A stretch of DNA of 64,000 nucleotides, from NCBI GenBank assembly GCA_003290165.1, contig QNQO01000448.1, positions 1 through 64,000 of the forward strand, in the 5' to 3' direction. The stretch comes from Berberis thunbergii (taxonomy: Eukaryota; Streptophyta; Magnoliopsida; Ranunculales; Berberidaceae). The notes below the pieces were generated by a model. It was not told the origin of the DNA, did not search any database, and saw only the letters and a list, made by a program, of their open reading frames with translations. Positions 45,163 through 56,099 of the stretch are shown one piece after another (positions within the stretch are counted from its first letter, which is position 1; each line of letters opens with the position of its first letter). The position numbers were made by a program, and so were the translations under genes.

Positions 45163-45760
45163 CAGTGGATGATTCCTTCATACATGATGAAGGATCAATA
45201 TGCCTTATCTATTAAGTTCATGGCCATCATAACAGAAAGGGACACTGCATTACAAAAACGAGACATGGCCCTGTCTGAGAAAAAGGCAGCCTTAGCTGAG
45301 CGAGATATGGCTATCTTGCAGCGAGATGCAACTATTAATGAGCGAAATAATGCTTTAATTGAACGAGACAATGCCATTGCATCTTACGAGTATCAGGAGA
45401 ATGATACCGTGAATTGTAGTAGTTCACCCACTTGCCACACAAAATTTGGAGTCTCTCGTGGGACAAAGCACATGCACCAACACCAGTATGTGCATCATCC
45501 AACACACTTGGCGAAAGATAGTTACCATACTAAAGATACTAGGGAGGTGCATACTATTGATGCCTTGTCAATACCAGTGCCTACTCCTGAGGTAAAGCCC
45601 CAACGTAGTAAGCAAACCAGGGAGATCAAGACTGTTGCAGTCAGGAAGACTCCAAAGCCATTGAAAAAGTGCAAAAGAAAGAGTGAGGACTTGAGCAAAA
45701 AACTCACTATTCTTGACCCAAACGAATGAAAGACTGAGAATCGTATGGGTGACAATGGAG
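45163..45760 (+). pseudogene. BPC class II (BBR/BPC, GAGA-binding) N-terminal fragment, captured
   Basis: After an acceptor CTGCAG the frame reads MIPSYMMKDQYALSIKFMAI, ITERDTALQKRDMALSEKKA, ALAERDMAILQRDATINERN and NALIERDNAIAS. It continues with a His-rich segment (KHMHQHQYVHHP) and a Lys/Arg-rich nuclear-localisation-like region (KKCKRKSEDL). This is the Ala-zipper coiled coil of class II BASIC PENTACYSTEINE proteins, which dimerise and bind GA-rich DNA. The roughly 186-codon frame is open, but the C-terminal five-cysteine DNA-binding domain is absent: after LDPNE a stop follows, and a scrap EDLNK lies in another frame at 45754-45770. Sense to element A and located next to A's 3' array. 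Confidence 0.9.
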
Positions 45761-45984
45761 AAGATTTAAACAAAGTGTTTGTATTGGTACCAACAACTTT
45801 ATGTCAAATTCATGTAATGGTGGGAGTAAAGAGATCAATTTTCATTAAGATATATTGTAGTACTTTTGAGACAAATGTTGTTATTGAGATAATATTTTCA
45901 GCGTATTGTATTCAAATAGTGATGGTAATTCTTACGTTTATGAGATGATTAGAATATATCATTTCTTAAGTGTTGTCACAAGCT

Positions 45985-46214
45985 AAACAATAACATCTTT
46001 TACACGCTATTACAGGTTTAACCATAGCATTTTTAAAATGCTATTACAAGCTAAACAATAGCACTTGAAAAACGCTATAAATGGTCTACTTACAATAGCG
46101 TTTCTAAAACGCTATACCTATTATAGCTCCGGCAGACACATCGTTTACTAAAACGCTATGATATCCTACAATAGCATTTTTGAAACGCTATGAATAACCA
46201 TTTGTGGTGTAGTG
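45985..46214 (+). repeat. palindromic 3' subterminal array of element A
   Basis: Copies of ACAATAGCGTTTCTAAAACG-type palindromes, then ATAGCTCCGGCAGACACATC and the terminus GGTGTAGTG at 46214. Shorter than B's array. Confidence 0.85.
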
Positions 46215-46310
46215 ATTGCTCCGAAATTTGATTAGAACTCATCCTTTGAATATGATCGCCTTGCAAGATTGCTCTCAAATTTGATAAGAACTCATACTCT
46301 AAATATGAAG
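46212..46310. repeat. direct duplication of about 51 bp in Copia gag
   Basis: GATTGCTC..AAATTTGAT.AGAACTCAT followed by AATATGA occurs at 46212 and 46264. On the minus strand it encodes two related segments (YEFLSNLRAIL and IQRMSSNQISEQ). It directly abuts element A's right terminus. Confidence 0.75.
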
Positions 46311-46554
46311 TACCTGATTCATTACCCACGTTTATAACTTTGTTCATCTTCGGCTATGTGGGGCACATTGTTGACAAGTGTTCAAATGTGTTGCAAGTAT
46401 AACACTTATCTCTTTTTTCAAGGCATCTTTTTTCAAAGAATATGCTTCTTTTTTATCATACTTTCTATTGATGTTGGATAATTTTTGTAGCATGTTTTCT
46501 CTGTGGTTCTTCCGTTGAGATTCTTTAGACATTCGCCACATATTTCTGACCATC
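46215..46554 (-). pseudogene. Ty1/copia gag, C-terminal part with zinc knuckle
   Basis: The minus strand reads MVRNMWRMSKESQRKNH, KLSNINRKYDKKEAYSLKK and, in a shifted frame, a CCHC zinc knuckle CYTCNTFEHLSTMC (CX2CX4HX4C). A short linker (NVGNESGTSYLEYEFLSNL) follows. It is the nucleocapsid end of a Copia gag; protease, integrase and RT would follow but are cut by element A's end at 46214. The rest of gag continues at 56595 beyond element D. The join is in a sensible place (SALI + MVRNMWR), so D is an insertion in this gene. Confidence 0.8.
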
Positions 46555-46574
46555 CACTACACCAAAAACCCCCT

Positions 46575-47010
46575 TTAGCAACGGTTCTGTACCGTGGGCG
46601 TAACCCATTGCCACGGCTAAGAGCCGTTGGCTACAGAGGCGTCGCGAAATTTGTTGCAACGGCTATAAACCGTTGCTAAAATGTTTAGCAACGGTTTTAT
46701 GTTTGAGTAGGGGTGGTGATTTTCAGCATTTAGCCACGGTTTTAAATCGTTGCAAGGAGAATAGCAACGGTTTTTAGCCGTGGCAAAAATAGCCACGGTT
46801 TTAAGCCGTGACAAGGTGTAGATATTAGCAACGGTTTTAAACCGTGGCTAAAAAGGTAGCAACGGTTTTTAGCCGTGGCTAACCCTGGCCACGGTTTTAA
46901 GCCGTGACAAGATGTAGCTATTAGCAACGGTTTTAAACCGTGGCAAATGTGATAGCAACGGCTTTGAGCCGTGGCAATAGTTAGCCACGGTTTAAAACGT
47001 GGCAAATTTT
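46575..47010 (-). repeat. palindromic 3' subterminal array of element D
   Basis: About a dozen units of TAGCAACGGTTTTAAACCGT or the near-identical GCCACGGTTTTAAGCCGTG(A/G)C, each an inverted repeat with an AT centre. Different core sequence from A/B/C (CAACGG/CCACGG instead of ATAGCG), but the same architecture. Confidence 0.92.
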
Positions 47011-47024
47011 TTTTTTTTTTTTAA

Positions 47025-47200
47025 TTTTTTTGCTATCAAATGACTTTGAGTCATTGAGTCAAAATCTATCAAATAATGGAGGCAAAGTAATGTAATTAAT
47101 GGAGGCAAAGTAATGTAATTAATAAGAAAATGTATTACATTGAGTCAAAATCTATCAAATAATATCTCAAATACAAATTTCTAGGAGCATATCTAAGCTT
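47025..47200 (-). repeat. 3' backbone of D with local duplications
   Basis: AATGGAGGCAAAGTAATGTA is present twice in tandem (47077-47123), and TCAAAATCTATCAAATAAT is present twice (about 47059 and 47145). The reverse complement resembles B's 32835-32910. Confidence 0.75.
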
Positions 47201-47296
47201 GTTTCATCCAAATTTCTTCTACTGTTTGAATCTTGACTTTTCCTTGTTAAACTTTGTTGATTGTTCATGTGAGTACCACTATAGTTCTTCATATGG

Positions 47297-47707
47297 TCAA
47301 TGAGAGTCTTTAAGCATATCTAGGAGGCATTTCATATTTAAATCCTCCTTAGCGTCCCTATCATCAGCAACCTCATCCAATTTTTTGAGAAAACATTTCC
47401 TATCTTGGATATCAAGTGGATGATCCTTCTCACCCTGCACCAGTTTAAAGAAAAATTCATAAGATCTTCTGAATATGAGAAAGTGTTCTTGTTTAGGTAA
47501 ACTCAATGCAGTCATCAAATTTGCGAAAATCTTACATCCTGAAAGTTTGGCCAGATTTTCCCAGGTTCCACCAAATCCATATTTTTGCTGTTGGCTAATG
47601 TCCTGTACCTGTTCATAGCCAATAGTCAATGACGAGGTCAATTTCCCCTCTTTATAAAAAGAAATTAAACTTCTAAATATATTTTCGGAAAGGAGTGACA
47701 TCCACAT
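47297..47707 (-). pseudogene. captured exon of unknown gene
   Basis: A 136-codon open minus-strand frame. Coding-like blocks include KYGFGGTWENLAKLSGCKIF, PKQEHFLIFRRSYEFFFKLV and LDIQDRKCFLKKLDEVADDR. I do not recognise the family. It lies nearest D's 3' side, downstream of the TAF6 exons in the element's sense direction, and could provide the last exon of a chimeric transcript. Confidence 0.4.
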
Positions 47708-48178
47708 GATCGGAGCAATATAGAGAAAGGAAACAAGATGCTATTACTTGCTTCTTCGTTCTCAGGCTACTTCTCATAAAACAAAAGGGAACAAAACAAC
47801 TCTAATGCAATTCTTTGATTCTAACTTTTTTTGTTCATTCATTTAGCAGTTGCAACTAAAACAAGGAATCAAAAGATAGAACACCACTAGAATACTTTCA
47901 GACCAAGTGGCTCCAATATGGCATGACTGAGATGAGTATTGACAGTTTGACACTAATTTCACACTCACCTAATAAGATTTATATATTCAAGCAATGCCTT
48001 AACCAATTTTCTCTGTAATGTTTAGTTTCTAACTATGATGGGTTCTTGGATTAATTTGAAATACATGCATGTGATGTTGAAAATGTCAATGTTAAAAAAA
48101 TGACAATGTAAAAGGTTGTCTCAAACTCTTTATACGAGTAATTTCTGCATAAGGTGAAACTGGAGCTAAGAGACAGAC
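47708..48178. other. unassigned cargo sequence of D
   Basis: About 470 bp between the unknown exon and the TAF6 exons. No similarity recognised; probably intronic. Confidence 0.3.
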
Positions 48179-48932
48179 CTTCAACTGGAGCATTTTCTGG
48201 AATGGCTGGTTGTACACCTTCAATAGCAAGCCAATGAGCTACAACTGATGTATCTAGAGGGGCTTTCGGCAGGGGAGCTTCGATCACCTACACAATCGAA
48301 TACTGTGTGGGATAGAACGAATCTGAAAATAGTTACAAATAATAATCTGGAGTTAACAAGACGATTGATTCTTACATCTTTAAATTCGACATCCTTGTTG
48401 TCAATGTAGAATAAATCCTTGTGACCTATAGCTCTTTTGAAGCGCAAAGGATCTCCAGTAGCAAAGCCATAAATTGGCTGAAGTAACAAGAGTTGACATA
48501 CATAAGCAAATGGAAATCCTGTAATAAAATTTATATAAATTTACTTTGAGAAAAGAAAACGAATACTTACCAAATAAAAAACACCATACACATGCAGAAC
48601 CATTGAAATGAAGTACATTGGAACCCTTAAACATCAACAAATACCTTTCCCCAAGGCAGAAATGCAAATAAACAAAAACCATTAGAACTTCAGTGGGAAA
48701 GGCAAAATTAAACATTTGCAGTTTCTGGATGCGAACGTGTACGTTCTCCAGATAACAAACAAACAAAAACAGACCTAAGAATAGCAAACAGGCAGGTAAA
48801 AACACTCAATTCTTTAAGTATTTTATCATTTTAGCAGTTATATACCTCCACATTGCGTAATTTAAGTGCACTATCCACATCATCTGTTGTCAAAATAGTT
48901 CGCTTTGAGTGTCGCATGCACTTGATTGCCTC
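48179..48932 (-). pseudogene. TAF6 (TFIID subunit) exons, captured
   Basis: Three minus-strand exons with good splice signals. 48932-48846: EAIKCMRHSKRTILTTDDVD and SALKLRNVE, the second half of the histone fold. About 48481-48378: PIYGFATGDPLRFKRAIGHK and DLFYIDNKDVEFKD. About 48292-48179: [20 protein letters not shown] and [19 protein letters not shown]6 pairs with TAF9 in TFIID. The first half of the histone fold and the C-terminal HEAT domain are absent. Frames stay open across the exons, so spliced translation through this part is possible. Flanked upstream (in sense) by NUA exons. Confidence 0.92.
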
Positions 48933-49958
48933 CTGTGATTGTGGAATGATAGACGATGTCAGTTCCTTTGAAATGACTAATTTGTTGAAGTAAATAATTA
49001 TAAAGGGACTTTTAACAAAGTTTTGTAAAAATTCTGCGACATAAGATGGTTTAAGGAGTTTGGTAAGGCTGCCTTTCAAAGTATTATCTTTTTAACTGAA
49101 TAATTTAAAGGAGCTTGACCCCAAGAAAAAGTGTTTGGGAATGGATGATAAGTCGGGCAAATTTTTAGGAGCTGCTACTCCTTTCTCTGAGATCAGGGCT
49201 TCTCATATCTCTGAGATGGGTTTAGAAAAAAACATCTGAAAAACCAGCCACTTAATCATTAAAATAACGTGAACATGGCACTGGATTAGATTTAGTCCCC
49301 AAGTTACTCATCCAGAAGCTATTGATCCATACCTAAATTAGCAGAGAATTCTGACAGCAGTCTGATAGAGATAAGTAAAGAATGCCGCACTGACAAAATC
49401 AGACTGATGATTGTTAAGACTGCTGCAATATGGAAGCAACCCATTGGTTGCATTTCGTGCCAGCTATAAAGAATTTAGGCCTAAACGTGATAAAAGACAA
49501 TTAAGCTTAACAGGCTCACCAAAAGAGATGATCCCCACTAGATGCATCTTCTCTGATATCCACCTGTTGGCACCCTGGGAATAGGCACGAGGTTACTCTG
49601 ATTCACATCATCAGTCTTAGTACCACAAGTCCATCTGCAAAATACCAATCAAATTGAAGAACTCTCAACGACAATAAAAAGCTTTGTAGACTGTACAATA
49701 GCAACTAAACAAGTGATATTGGTAGAAGAAAAATGTCAAAATCAAACTTGAAGACGTCAAAGCATTTAGAACTGACATAGTACATTTATTACCTGCAGAA
49801 GAATATATCCAACAAAAGAAATGCGCAACAGATAACTACAACCATGATATCTTCACAAACAAACTGAGATATATATGAATCGTAAGAATTTCCAGGATAA
49901 TAAGCTCGTAAAGTACAATCAAACATCGAAGGTACTTACGTTTCTTCAGTAAACTACT
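48933..49958. other. unassigned, between TAF6 and NUA exons
   Basis: Mostly intron-like. A block at about 49510-49635 on the minus strand, preceded by TTTTGCAG, has coding character (TKTDDVNQSNLVPIPRVPTG) and may be another captured exon, unassigned. Confidence 0.35.
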
Positions 49959-52444
49959 GATTGGGAGAAGCGCAACTCATCAGATTTTCTACTTTTCTCA
50001 AGTTCGGCTTCACATTTTTCAAGCTTTTCTTTCAACTCGGCAGCTTCCTAACGTTGTAATAAAAGAACCAAATTTAATATGTGATCAAGAAAGAAAATGA
50101 TAGCACCAGAAAAACATTGCGACTTGACTTGACAGTATTAATTTCACCAAATGTGTTGAAAATAATACATAACATAATCTCATGGACTGAACATATTGAA
50201 TTCTAACAGATAAAAAAGATATCTTTTCAAGGTGCATAAATTGGAAACATTAAATCTTATGTCCCATCTTCATGTACAGATATGTTCTTAAAAAAGTACA
50301 ACCAATTTAAATGAATCGATCTAAATATTGTGGTAATAACATTTCAGAGGACCTTGGCAATAAAATCAAGTATCAGAATTTTTGAACTAAAAAGCTTACA
50401 GAAGTTAGATGTAAACAAATTATACCATGTTAACTACACATGGAGGTAAGCCATACCTTTTCAAATTGTTTTCTTGCTGATAGTGCCTTTTCAAGTTTTT
50501 CTTTATAATCAATCTCAACTTGGTTCAAATGTTTCTGCATACCAAAGGTATAAACATATATATGAAACTGAATAGACACAGTCTGCAGTAACCTGACATG
50601 GATGCAATCACCACTTACTTCAATGCCTTGATTACACCCTCAAGTTCGCCCGACTTCCTAGACCATTCCTCGGAACTCTCTTTATATAATTCAACAAGCT
50701 TAGTCACCTTCAATCAAGATGTGAAATTTAAAACTTACAGTACACCAAAACAGATTATAAAACTTCCAAAAGTGAAACTATAAGTAGATGGAAGCACATA
50801 TATCATTCAAAATCTAACATCCTAAAACCGAAATATTTTCATGCACTGATCCTAGTCACAAAAATAAAATTGTCGATGGCGTTGTCCAGAAATGTTGAAA
50901 CAAACTAACACATTGAGGAGCCATGCAAATAAGGTTGAAAAATGAGTGCATGCAAAATCATACAAAAAAGTGATTTAAGATCACATTATTCAAATAAAGT
51001 TAACCTGATAATGTTTTGAACTTTAACCAGGTATCTGCTTGTAATGCGCTACACATTACATGTCCTCCTGTTACTTATGTTGCATAAGATTAATAGAACA
51101 TAATAGAACAACTAACTTGCATGCCAAACTACTACCCCATCATGAATCTGTTCACACTACAGAGAAGGTGAATATTGCCCAATAGTGAATCACAAAGATT
51201 GCCACCTAGGAAGCATGAACACTAATCAAAGTTGATGTTTAAAAGCGAACATTTTTTTCTCCTACAGTTATATTTTAATCCTTTTTAGACTTCTCTCACA
51301 TTTTATCTCGCTAAGCAAAAAAACTTGTACATAAAAATGGCCAATAAACCACAAGAAACATAATTGAGCTTACGGATCTCAAGAGAGTGTACACCTCAGG
51401 GCTGAAACATGCATTATTTCACAGTTAAGGCTTTTGTCACTCCCTTAGGGTGTTTCGCCTCAATGCAAGTTAATAAGCGTGCCTTAGCATTTATAAAAAC
51501 CTTGTCAGTAACTTATTATATAACGACTTTTAGTCCAAAAATTTATTTTTGTGAAATCGGTATAATGGTATTGTCCTAACACATTCCCTAACAATCTTTA
51601 AAATGATACCTCCAATCAACATTAATAGTTTTCAAAACTCATGGTGCTTCTAGCATGTGATACGCACAGCATGCCAGAGGCTAGTATATGCCAAAGGCAT
51701 GGGAAAGCTTGCCTAAGACATGCTAAAATGTGCAAAGGGCCGTGAAATATCATGTCACCACCTGATTACCTGAATGTGTGTGTGGAGAGAGAGGGAGACA
51801 AGGGGAAATAATATGACAAAAATTACCATAGTGTAATCCACTCATGTGCTTTCCAGAAAAAATTTACAATGACACTAGTGTACTTTCCAGCAAAACGCTC
51901 AAGCCATTTTCACTAATATATGAGGAAACATTGGAGAAAGTAATATAAAGTAAATTTTCAATTAAACTCACAGTTGAAATTTCAGCAGAGAATCGTTCTT
52001 CATTTGCAGCAGCAGCATCTTTGGAAGAGCATAACTCCTTCACGAAAGATATTAACACATGTGTAAGGTTATAAGGCAACCTAGGTGAGAAGAAAATGCA
52101 TAACTCAAAAAGACATGCGACAATAGATTAGCCCATACATCCTGCAGTGATGTCAATTCCGATTCTAGCTCCTTCAGTCTCTCTTTGCTCCACTTCAAAG
52201 AGCTTGAACATTCACTGAATTGTCTCTCAACCTGGAAAAAAAATATAAAAATATCCAACTGCCATGACACCGAGAAAAAAAAACAACAAAAAAACTTACA
52301 TCTGTGAGCTTATAAGACATCTCTGCCTCAAGTTCCGAATGTGATTTACGCAGTTCCATGAGACTTGTGACTTTAACTGTCAACTCCTCGTTGAGCCATG
52401 TGTTATGCCTCTCCAAAAGTTCCTTTTCCTGCTCGTATACCAAG
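49959..52444 (-). pseudogene. Nuclear pore anchor (NUA/TPR) exons, captured
   Basis: Six minus-strand exons in native order. About 52444-52304: YEQEKELLERHNTWLNEELT, SLMELRKSHSELEAEMSYKL. 52232-52139: VERQFSECSSSLKWSKERLK. 52042-51971: LCSSKDAAAANEERFSAEIS. About 50710-50622: KLVELYKESSEEWSRKSGEL. 50536-50459: HLNQVEIDYKEKLEKALSAR. 50049-49959: AAELKEKLEKCEAELEKSRK, ending VVY and a stop. This is N-terminal coiled coil of the plant TPR homologue, a nuclear-basket protein involved in mRNA export and SUMO homeostasis. The full protein is about 2,000 residues, so under a tenth is present. Introns are retained, showing DNA-level capture. Confidence 0.92.
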
Positions 52445-52604
52445 TTGGCAAAATAAGAAAGATAGACAGACAGATTACAGGATGGCAATCCTCATTCAAC
52501 ATTACACCAATGTTTGTTCTTGAGAAATAGCATCATGGATGAATAAAGGCAAATACTTACAAGTTGCCAAATGTATGCAAATAAAGATAAATAACAACCT
52601 TCAG

Positions 52605-54875
52605 CATTCAAGATCTCAGAGTGTTTTGAGAACAAGGCAGTTTCCGCAAATTTAGCTTCCTTCGAATTTCCATCAACCACCGTCAACTGAAATACCAAAG
52701 ATGCAAACAATCAGCACAGAAACTCACACTAAGCAGTTCAGAATGAACAGATCTTTATATAGTACCAACTTATAAATTCCATTCTATTAAACCACGTTCA
52801 GTAGTTTCAAAAGATAATAGGTATATGCAAAAATTTCCATTACCTGCAAGGCCTAACATTCTTCATCTTGTATAACAGATAAAAAATGGTTCTCTCTCGA
52901 CTTCTACCTTCTTAAGATGACAGCCTTATTTTCACTATTTGATATTTATTGTACACTAATCATCTAAGATTTATCTGAACAAGCATATGGATTTTTATTT
53001 TCTATTAAGGTATAGCAATTCATTAAAACTGAAAAATGCGGGGTATGTGCATCAAAGAAAAATTGTTTTGGAAAAACTGATTATCAAATAGCAGGAACTC
53101 AGGTAAGCAATGATGAAAGTTGATAGTACCATCTCAAAATGAGGTCACCCTCAGCTGAAGTGGTAAAGTCATAGCGTGGTTGAACCAACTTCTTACAGGG
53201 TTTAAATATTGCTAGAAAACATCGATTCTTTAATCTTCGAGGCCATATTTTTCATTTATTTAAAGTCACAGTATATAAACTTTCTAGTGTACAACTACTG
53301 ATTGTTGCTTCTAATATGATCCCTCAGTGTTTAATCATAGTTCTATGCAATAATAATAACATTCTATCCCAATACTTTGTGATTTATGGTCAGGCGAATC
53401 TCGAATTTAGGCTTATAGGATAACGAACAGGCTAGTGCGATAACTCGAGACAAGCACAGAAACTCGGTCTGTTGTGAAGGTAAGAACTATACCTAATACA
53501 GAATTACATTCTTAATTAATGATATGCATACAGGTATGAAAGTTATAAACATAAGCATTTATCATTGTTTGAAATAGCCAATGTCAAAGCTTTAGACTAA
53601 GATATATTCATTGGACTAATGAAAAAAGTGCTAGAAATGAAGGTCAAGTCATCCATAGTACATCATGTATTAATGAAAATATCGACACAAAAAAGATGAG
53701 TGTTCAAAATGTTTAATTATTCACCTTTCCATTAAGTGTAAGCTTTGCACAAGTTGGGTTCTCAGGATCTGTCTTGCCACAAGTTCCAAGAGGGAACTCA
53801 CTGAGTGTAAATGAAGCCCTTGAATCATTCAATGCATTACTTGCAGTAGGGTCAAGAGTGGTCAAGTAGAAGTATGGGATGCCCCAGCCTTTACCAGGTT
53901 TCCCATCACTAAATGAAACTACATTTCTGAATACATCGGAGAATAATAATGTCAATCAAAAATTAGTTTGGTGTAAAAAAATAACTTAGCCAAACTGTAT
54001 GAAAATGTAAATAATTTACCCAAAGGGAGCTCCTCCCAAGTCACTGGAGATGATACTGCAGGAACAAAGTATCAATGTTAACATCATGGTCCAAATTCAT
54101 ATGAGGACTTAACCACAAATACAAATTTTGCTTCCCAGAACAAGGATAGTGGCTAATGCCACATTAATTTATCAAAAGAAACATATACGAGTCATTCTTT
54201 TCATATTACATAGAGATCAAAAAATGCAGAAAGTATAGAATGTGTTCAAAGATCTCGTAAATGAGCTTTTCAATGCTTTCATGCTTTGTATCGTATTTGT
54301 AATCTTAAAAATAGTTGCTTGTTTGTTTGTTCAGTTTTCAGTTAAAATCTATACCTCAACAATTCTTTTATTCAGCCAGTCACAGACATGATGACATGTA
54401 TTTAGACAGAATTGTAAAATGGGTGTTTTCATCATCATTGAGACAAACACAATCCAAGTGTTAGTCATAAAAATTGACAAGACTTCTTTTATCTCCACCA
54501 AATCAACTAACCCATTTTACAAAGAGAACCAAAGGTGCCTCCAACAAACCACATTTAACAATTATTAACCAAATCCAGCTACAACCAATTATATAAACCT
54601 AAGAATAACCATAACCCGTTTCATATAACCAAAGATAAAACACCGCTACAATCCACGAACACTTAAATTAGACTCATAAAAAATTCTAATTGGAAAAAAT
54701 GGAAATAGAGAGAGAGAGATATAGAGATTCACCTTAAGACCCCCCATGTGTTCTCAGAGACCAACCATCTAGCAAACACAGCAGCATCATTAGGATTTGG
54801 TTTTGTTTTCAATACAAGTTTTCTCCCCTGTACTGCAATTGAAGCTTCAAGGACAACAAAACGAAGAAAAAACAT
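52605..54875 (-). pseudogene. CREG1-like protein gene fragment, captured
   Basis: Minus-strand exons. 54875-54733: hydrophobic start MFFLRFVVLEASIAVQGRK, then NPNDAAVFARWLVSENTWGV. About 54055-54020: SIISSDLGGAPF. 53926-53725: NVVSFSDGKPGKGWGIPYFY, LTTLDPTASNALNDSRASFT, FPLGTCGKTDPENPTCAKLT. 52686 to about 52605: LTVVDGNSKEAKFAETALFS and KHSEILN. CREG proteins have a split-barrel FMN-binding-like fold and a secretory signal. An alternative upstream ATG at 54903 gives a better signal peptide (MVSKIVFALCFFFVLLSLKL) but is out of frame with the rest. The C-terminal exon (MDWP onward) is missing. The CREG piece sits right behind the internal terminus at 55358, and NUA follows. Confidence 0.88.
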
Positions 54876-54949
54876 AGAGCAAAGACTATTTTGGACACCA
54901 TTTTACTTTACTGGATGATATGACATGATGGAGCAAAGGGTTTTGGTTG

Positions 54950-55110
54950 TTTGGGTTGCTCGAATTCTCCCTCTCTCTTTCCTTCTCCTTCTCTCTTTCC
55001 CTCTCCTTGAAATTTTAGGGTTAGATGCAAAGGTTTGAAAAGGGGGAGATGGAGCGGGAACGCGCGGGAAGCAAAATTTTTTAGCAAAATTTCACCCGCC
55101 AGAAATCGAC
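54950..55110 (-). promoter_or_regulatory. purine/pyrimidine-rich leader before CREG fragment
   Basis: CTCCCTCTCTCTTTCC-type tract on the plus strand at 54967-55010, followed by a GC-rich patch. It may be the native 5' UTR of the captured CREG gene rather than a transposon leader, since the other CACTA leaders are CT-rich in the sense direction. Confidence 0.35.
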
Positions 55111-55139
55111 CTAATTCTCCACACCTTCACGTGCAACGC

Positions 55140-55358
55140 ACGTGCACGTTTGCAAAGGTTTTAAGCTGTGGGTCACTATAGCCACGGTTTTTAGCCGTGG
55201 CAAACACACCAACGGTTTAGAACCGTGGCCAAGCCTTTTTTTAGCCACGGTTTTAAGCCGTTGGGCACTATAGCCACGGTTTTTAGCCGTGACAAACACA
55301 CCAACGGCTTAGAACCGTGGCCACCCCTGTGTAGCTAATCAGGTCTTTTGGTGTAGTG
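55140..55358 (-). mobile_element. internal CACTA terminus of D with short palindrome array
   Basis: GCCACGGTTTTTAGCCGTGG-type palindromes, then GTAGCTAATCAGG and TCTTTTGGTGTAGTG ending at 55358. Reverse complement CACTACACCAAAAGACC matches the outer right end (CACTACACCAAAAGGGC) for its first 14 bases. The bases following it are AAC, so it does not share D's ATC duplication. No matching inverted partner lies between 46555 and 55358. Confidence 0.8.
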
Positions 55359-55790
55359 AACCTAGCTACATCAAGACTATAAAACATAGTTTTGAAACGT
55401 TAAAATAGGATATAATCAAAAGGAATCAATAGTTATTTATGCATAAGTTGTACTTACTTACATGGGCAACATATATTATAGCAGGGGATTATTGGTTTGG
55501 CATTCACAATTGAAAACAATAAAAGAATTCTGGAAGCAACAAAATACCATCAAAATACAGTTGGAAAGCTTGTATTGAGCAATGAGATTAACAAGAATAC
55601 TAATTATCATCAAAGGAAATAATTCTGGAGTTTAACAATAATACTAATTATCGAACAAAATGCTCATTGTAAAAAAAAAAATCATCGAACCCTAATTTCA
55701 TCCTAAATAAAACACAACCCTGATGAACCCTAATTTCATCATAAATAAAAAAGAGAGAGAGAGAGTACCTATATATAATGTAGTGGTTGA
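55359..55790. other. unassigned stretch between D's two right-hand termini
   Basis: About 430 bp of AT-rich DNA with no similarity recognised. If D is composite, this is either former genomic flank of the inner element or interior of the outer one. Confidence 0.35.
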
Positions 55791-55796
55791 TCGATT

Positions 55797-56065
55797 TTGA
55801 AGTCGAGGGAGGAGCAGGGAAGTCGAGGAGCAGGGAAGGAGGGGAGGAGGGAAGTCGAGGGAGGGAGCAGGGAAGGAGAAGGAGCAGGGGGGAAGTCGAG
55901 TCGAGGGAGGGAGCAGGTCGATGGAAGTCGATCGAATGGAGGGAGAAGCAGGTCGAGGGAGGGAGAGTCGATCGAATGGAGGGAGAAGCAGGTCGAGGGA
56001 GGGAGAGTGAAGCAGGTCGAGGGAGGAGAGTCGATCGAATGGAGGGAAGGTCGAGCGCCAAAAGG
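55797..56065 (-). repeat. leader of D with tandem GGAGGGAGAAGCAGGTCGAG repeats
   Basis: Sense (minus) CT-rich leader. The plus strand shows three to four imperfect units of about 40 bp containing GTCGATCGAATGGAGGGAGA and AGCAGGTCGAGGGAGGGAGAG. ORFs on both strands here come from the repeat. Confidence 0.8.
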
Positions 56066-56099
56066 AGGGAAGCCCGCCCAATTTTATTTTTCAGCTTTT

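Larger units (their letters stand above)
15910..46214 (+). mobile_element. CACTA element A (outer), interrupted by B and C
   Basis: The left end CACTACACCACAAGGG (15910) and the right end (46214, reverse complement CACTACACCACAAATGG) share a 13-bp inverted repeat. The left end has the 5'-type subterminal sequence and the right end the 3'-type palindrome array. Removing B (16.9 kb) and C (5.5 kb) leaves about 7.85 kb. Order: 5' terminus, CT-rich leader, TNP2 copy 2 (internally deleted), HMA fragment, other cargo, BPC fragment, 3' array. The 3-bp flanks do not match (TGG left, ATT right), and the right flank is Copia gag while the left flank is not. The target duplication has therefore been lost, or the ends were brought together by rearrangement. 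The pairing rests on TIR sequence and nesting logic. Confidence 0.6.

Noticed and set aside
20709..46214. Pairing of the 20709 and 46214 ends, both flanked by ATT
   Set aside because: This unit would cross element B (16553-33489) instead of nesting with it, and the B insertion is proven by its empty site. A 3-bp AT-rich match occurs easily by chance.
46617..47005. Repetitive ORF with the motif GLKPxL/TVAIxAT
   Set aside because: Translation of the palindrome array of D, not a protein.
46575..47010. Regular short repeats suggesting a CRISPR-like array
   Set aside because: The units are palindromic, variable and have no spacers. They adjoin a CACTA terminus and the DNA is plant nuclear. They are subterminal transposon repeats.
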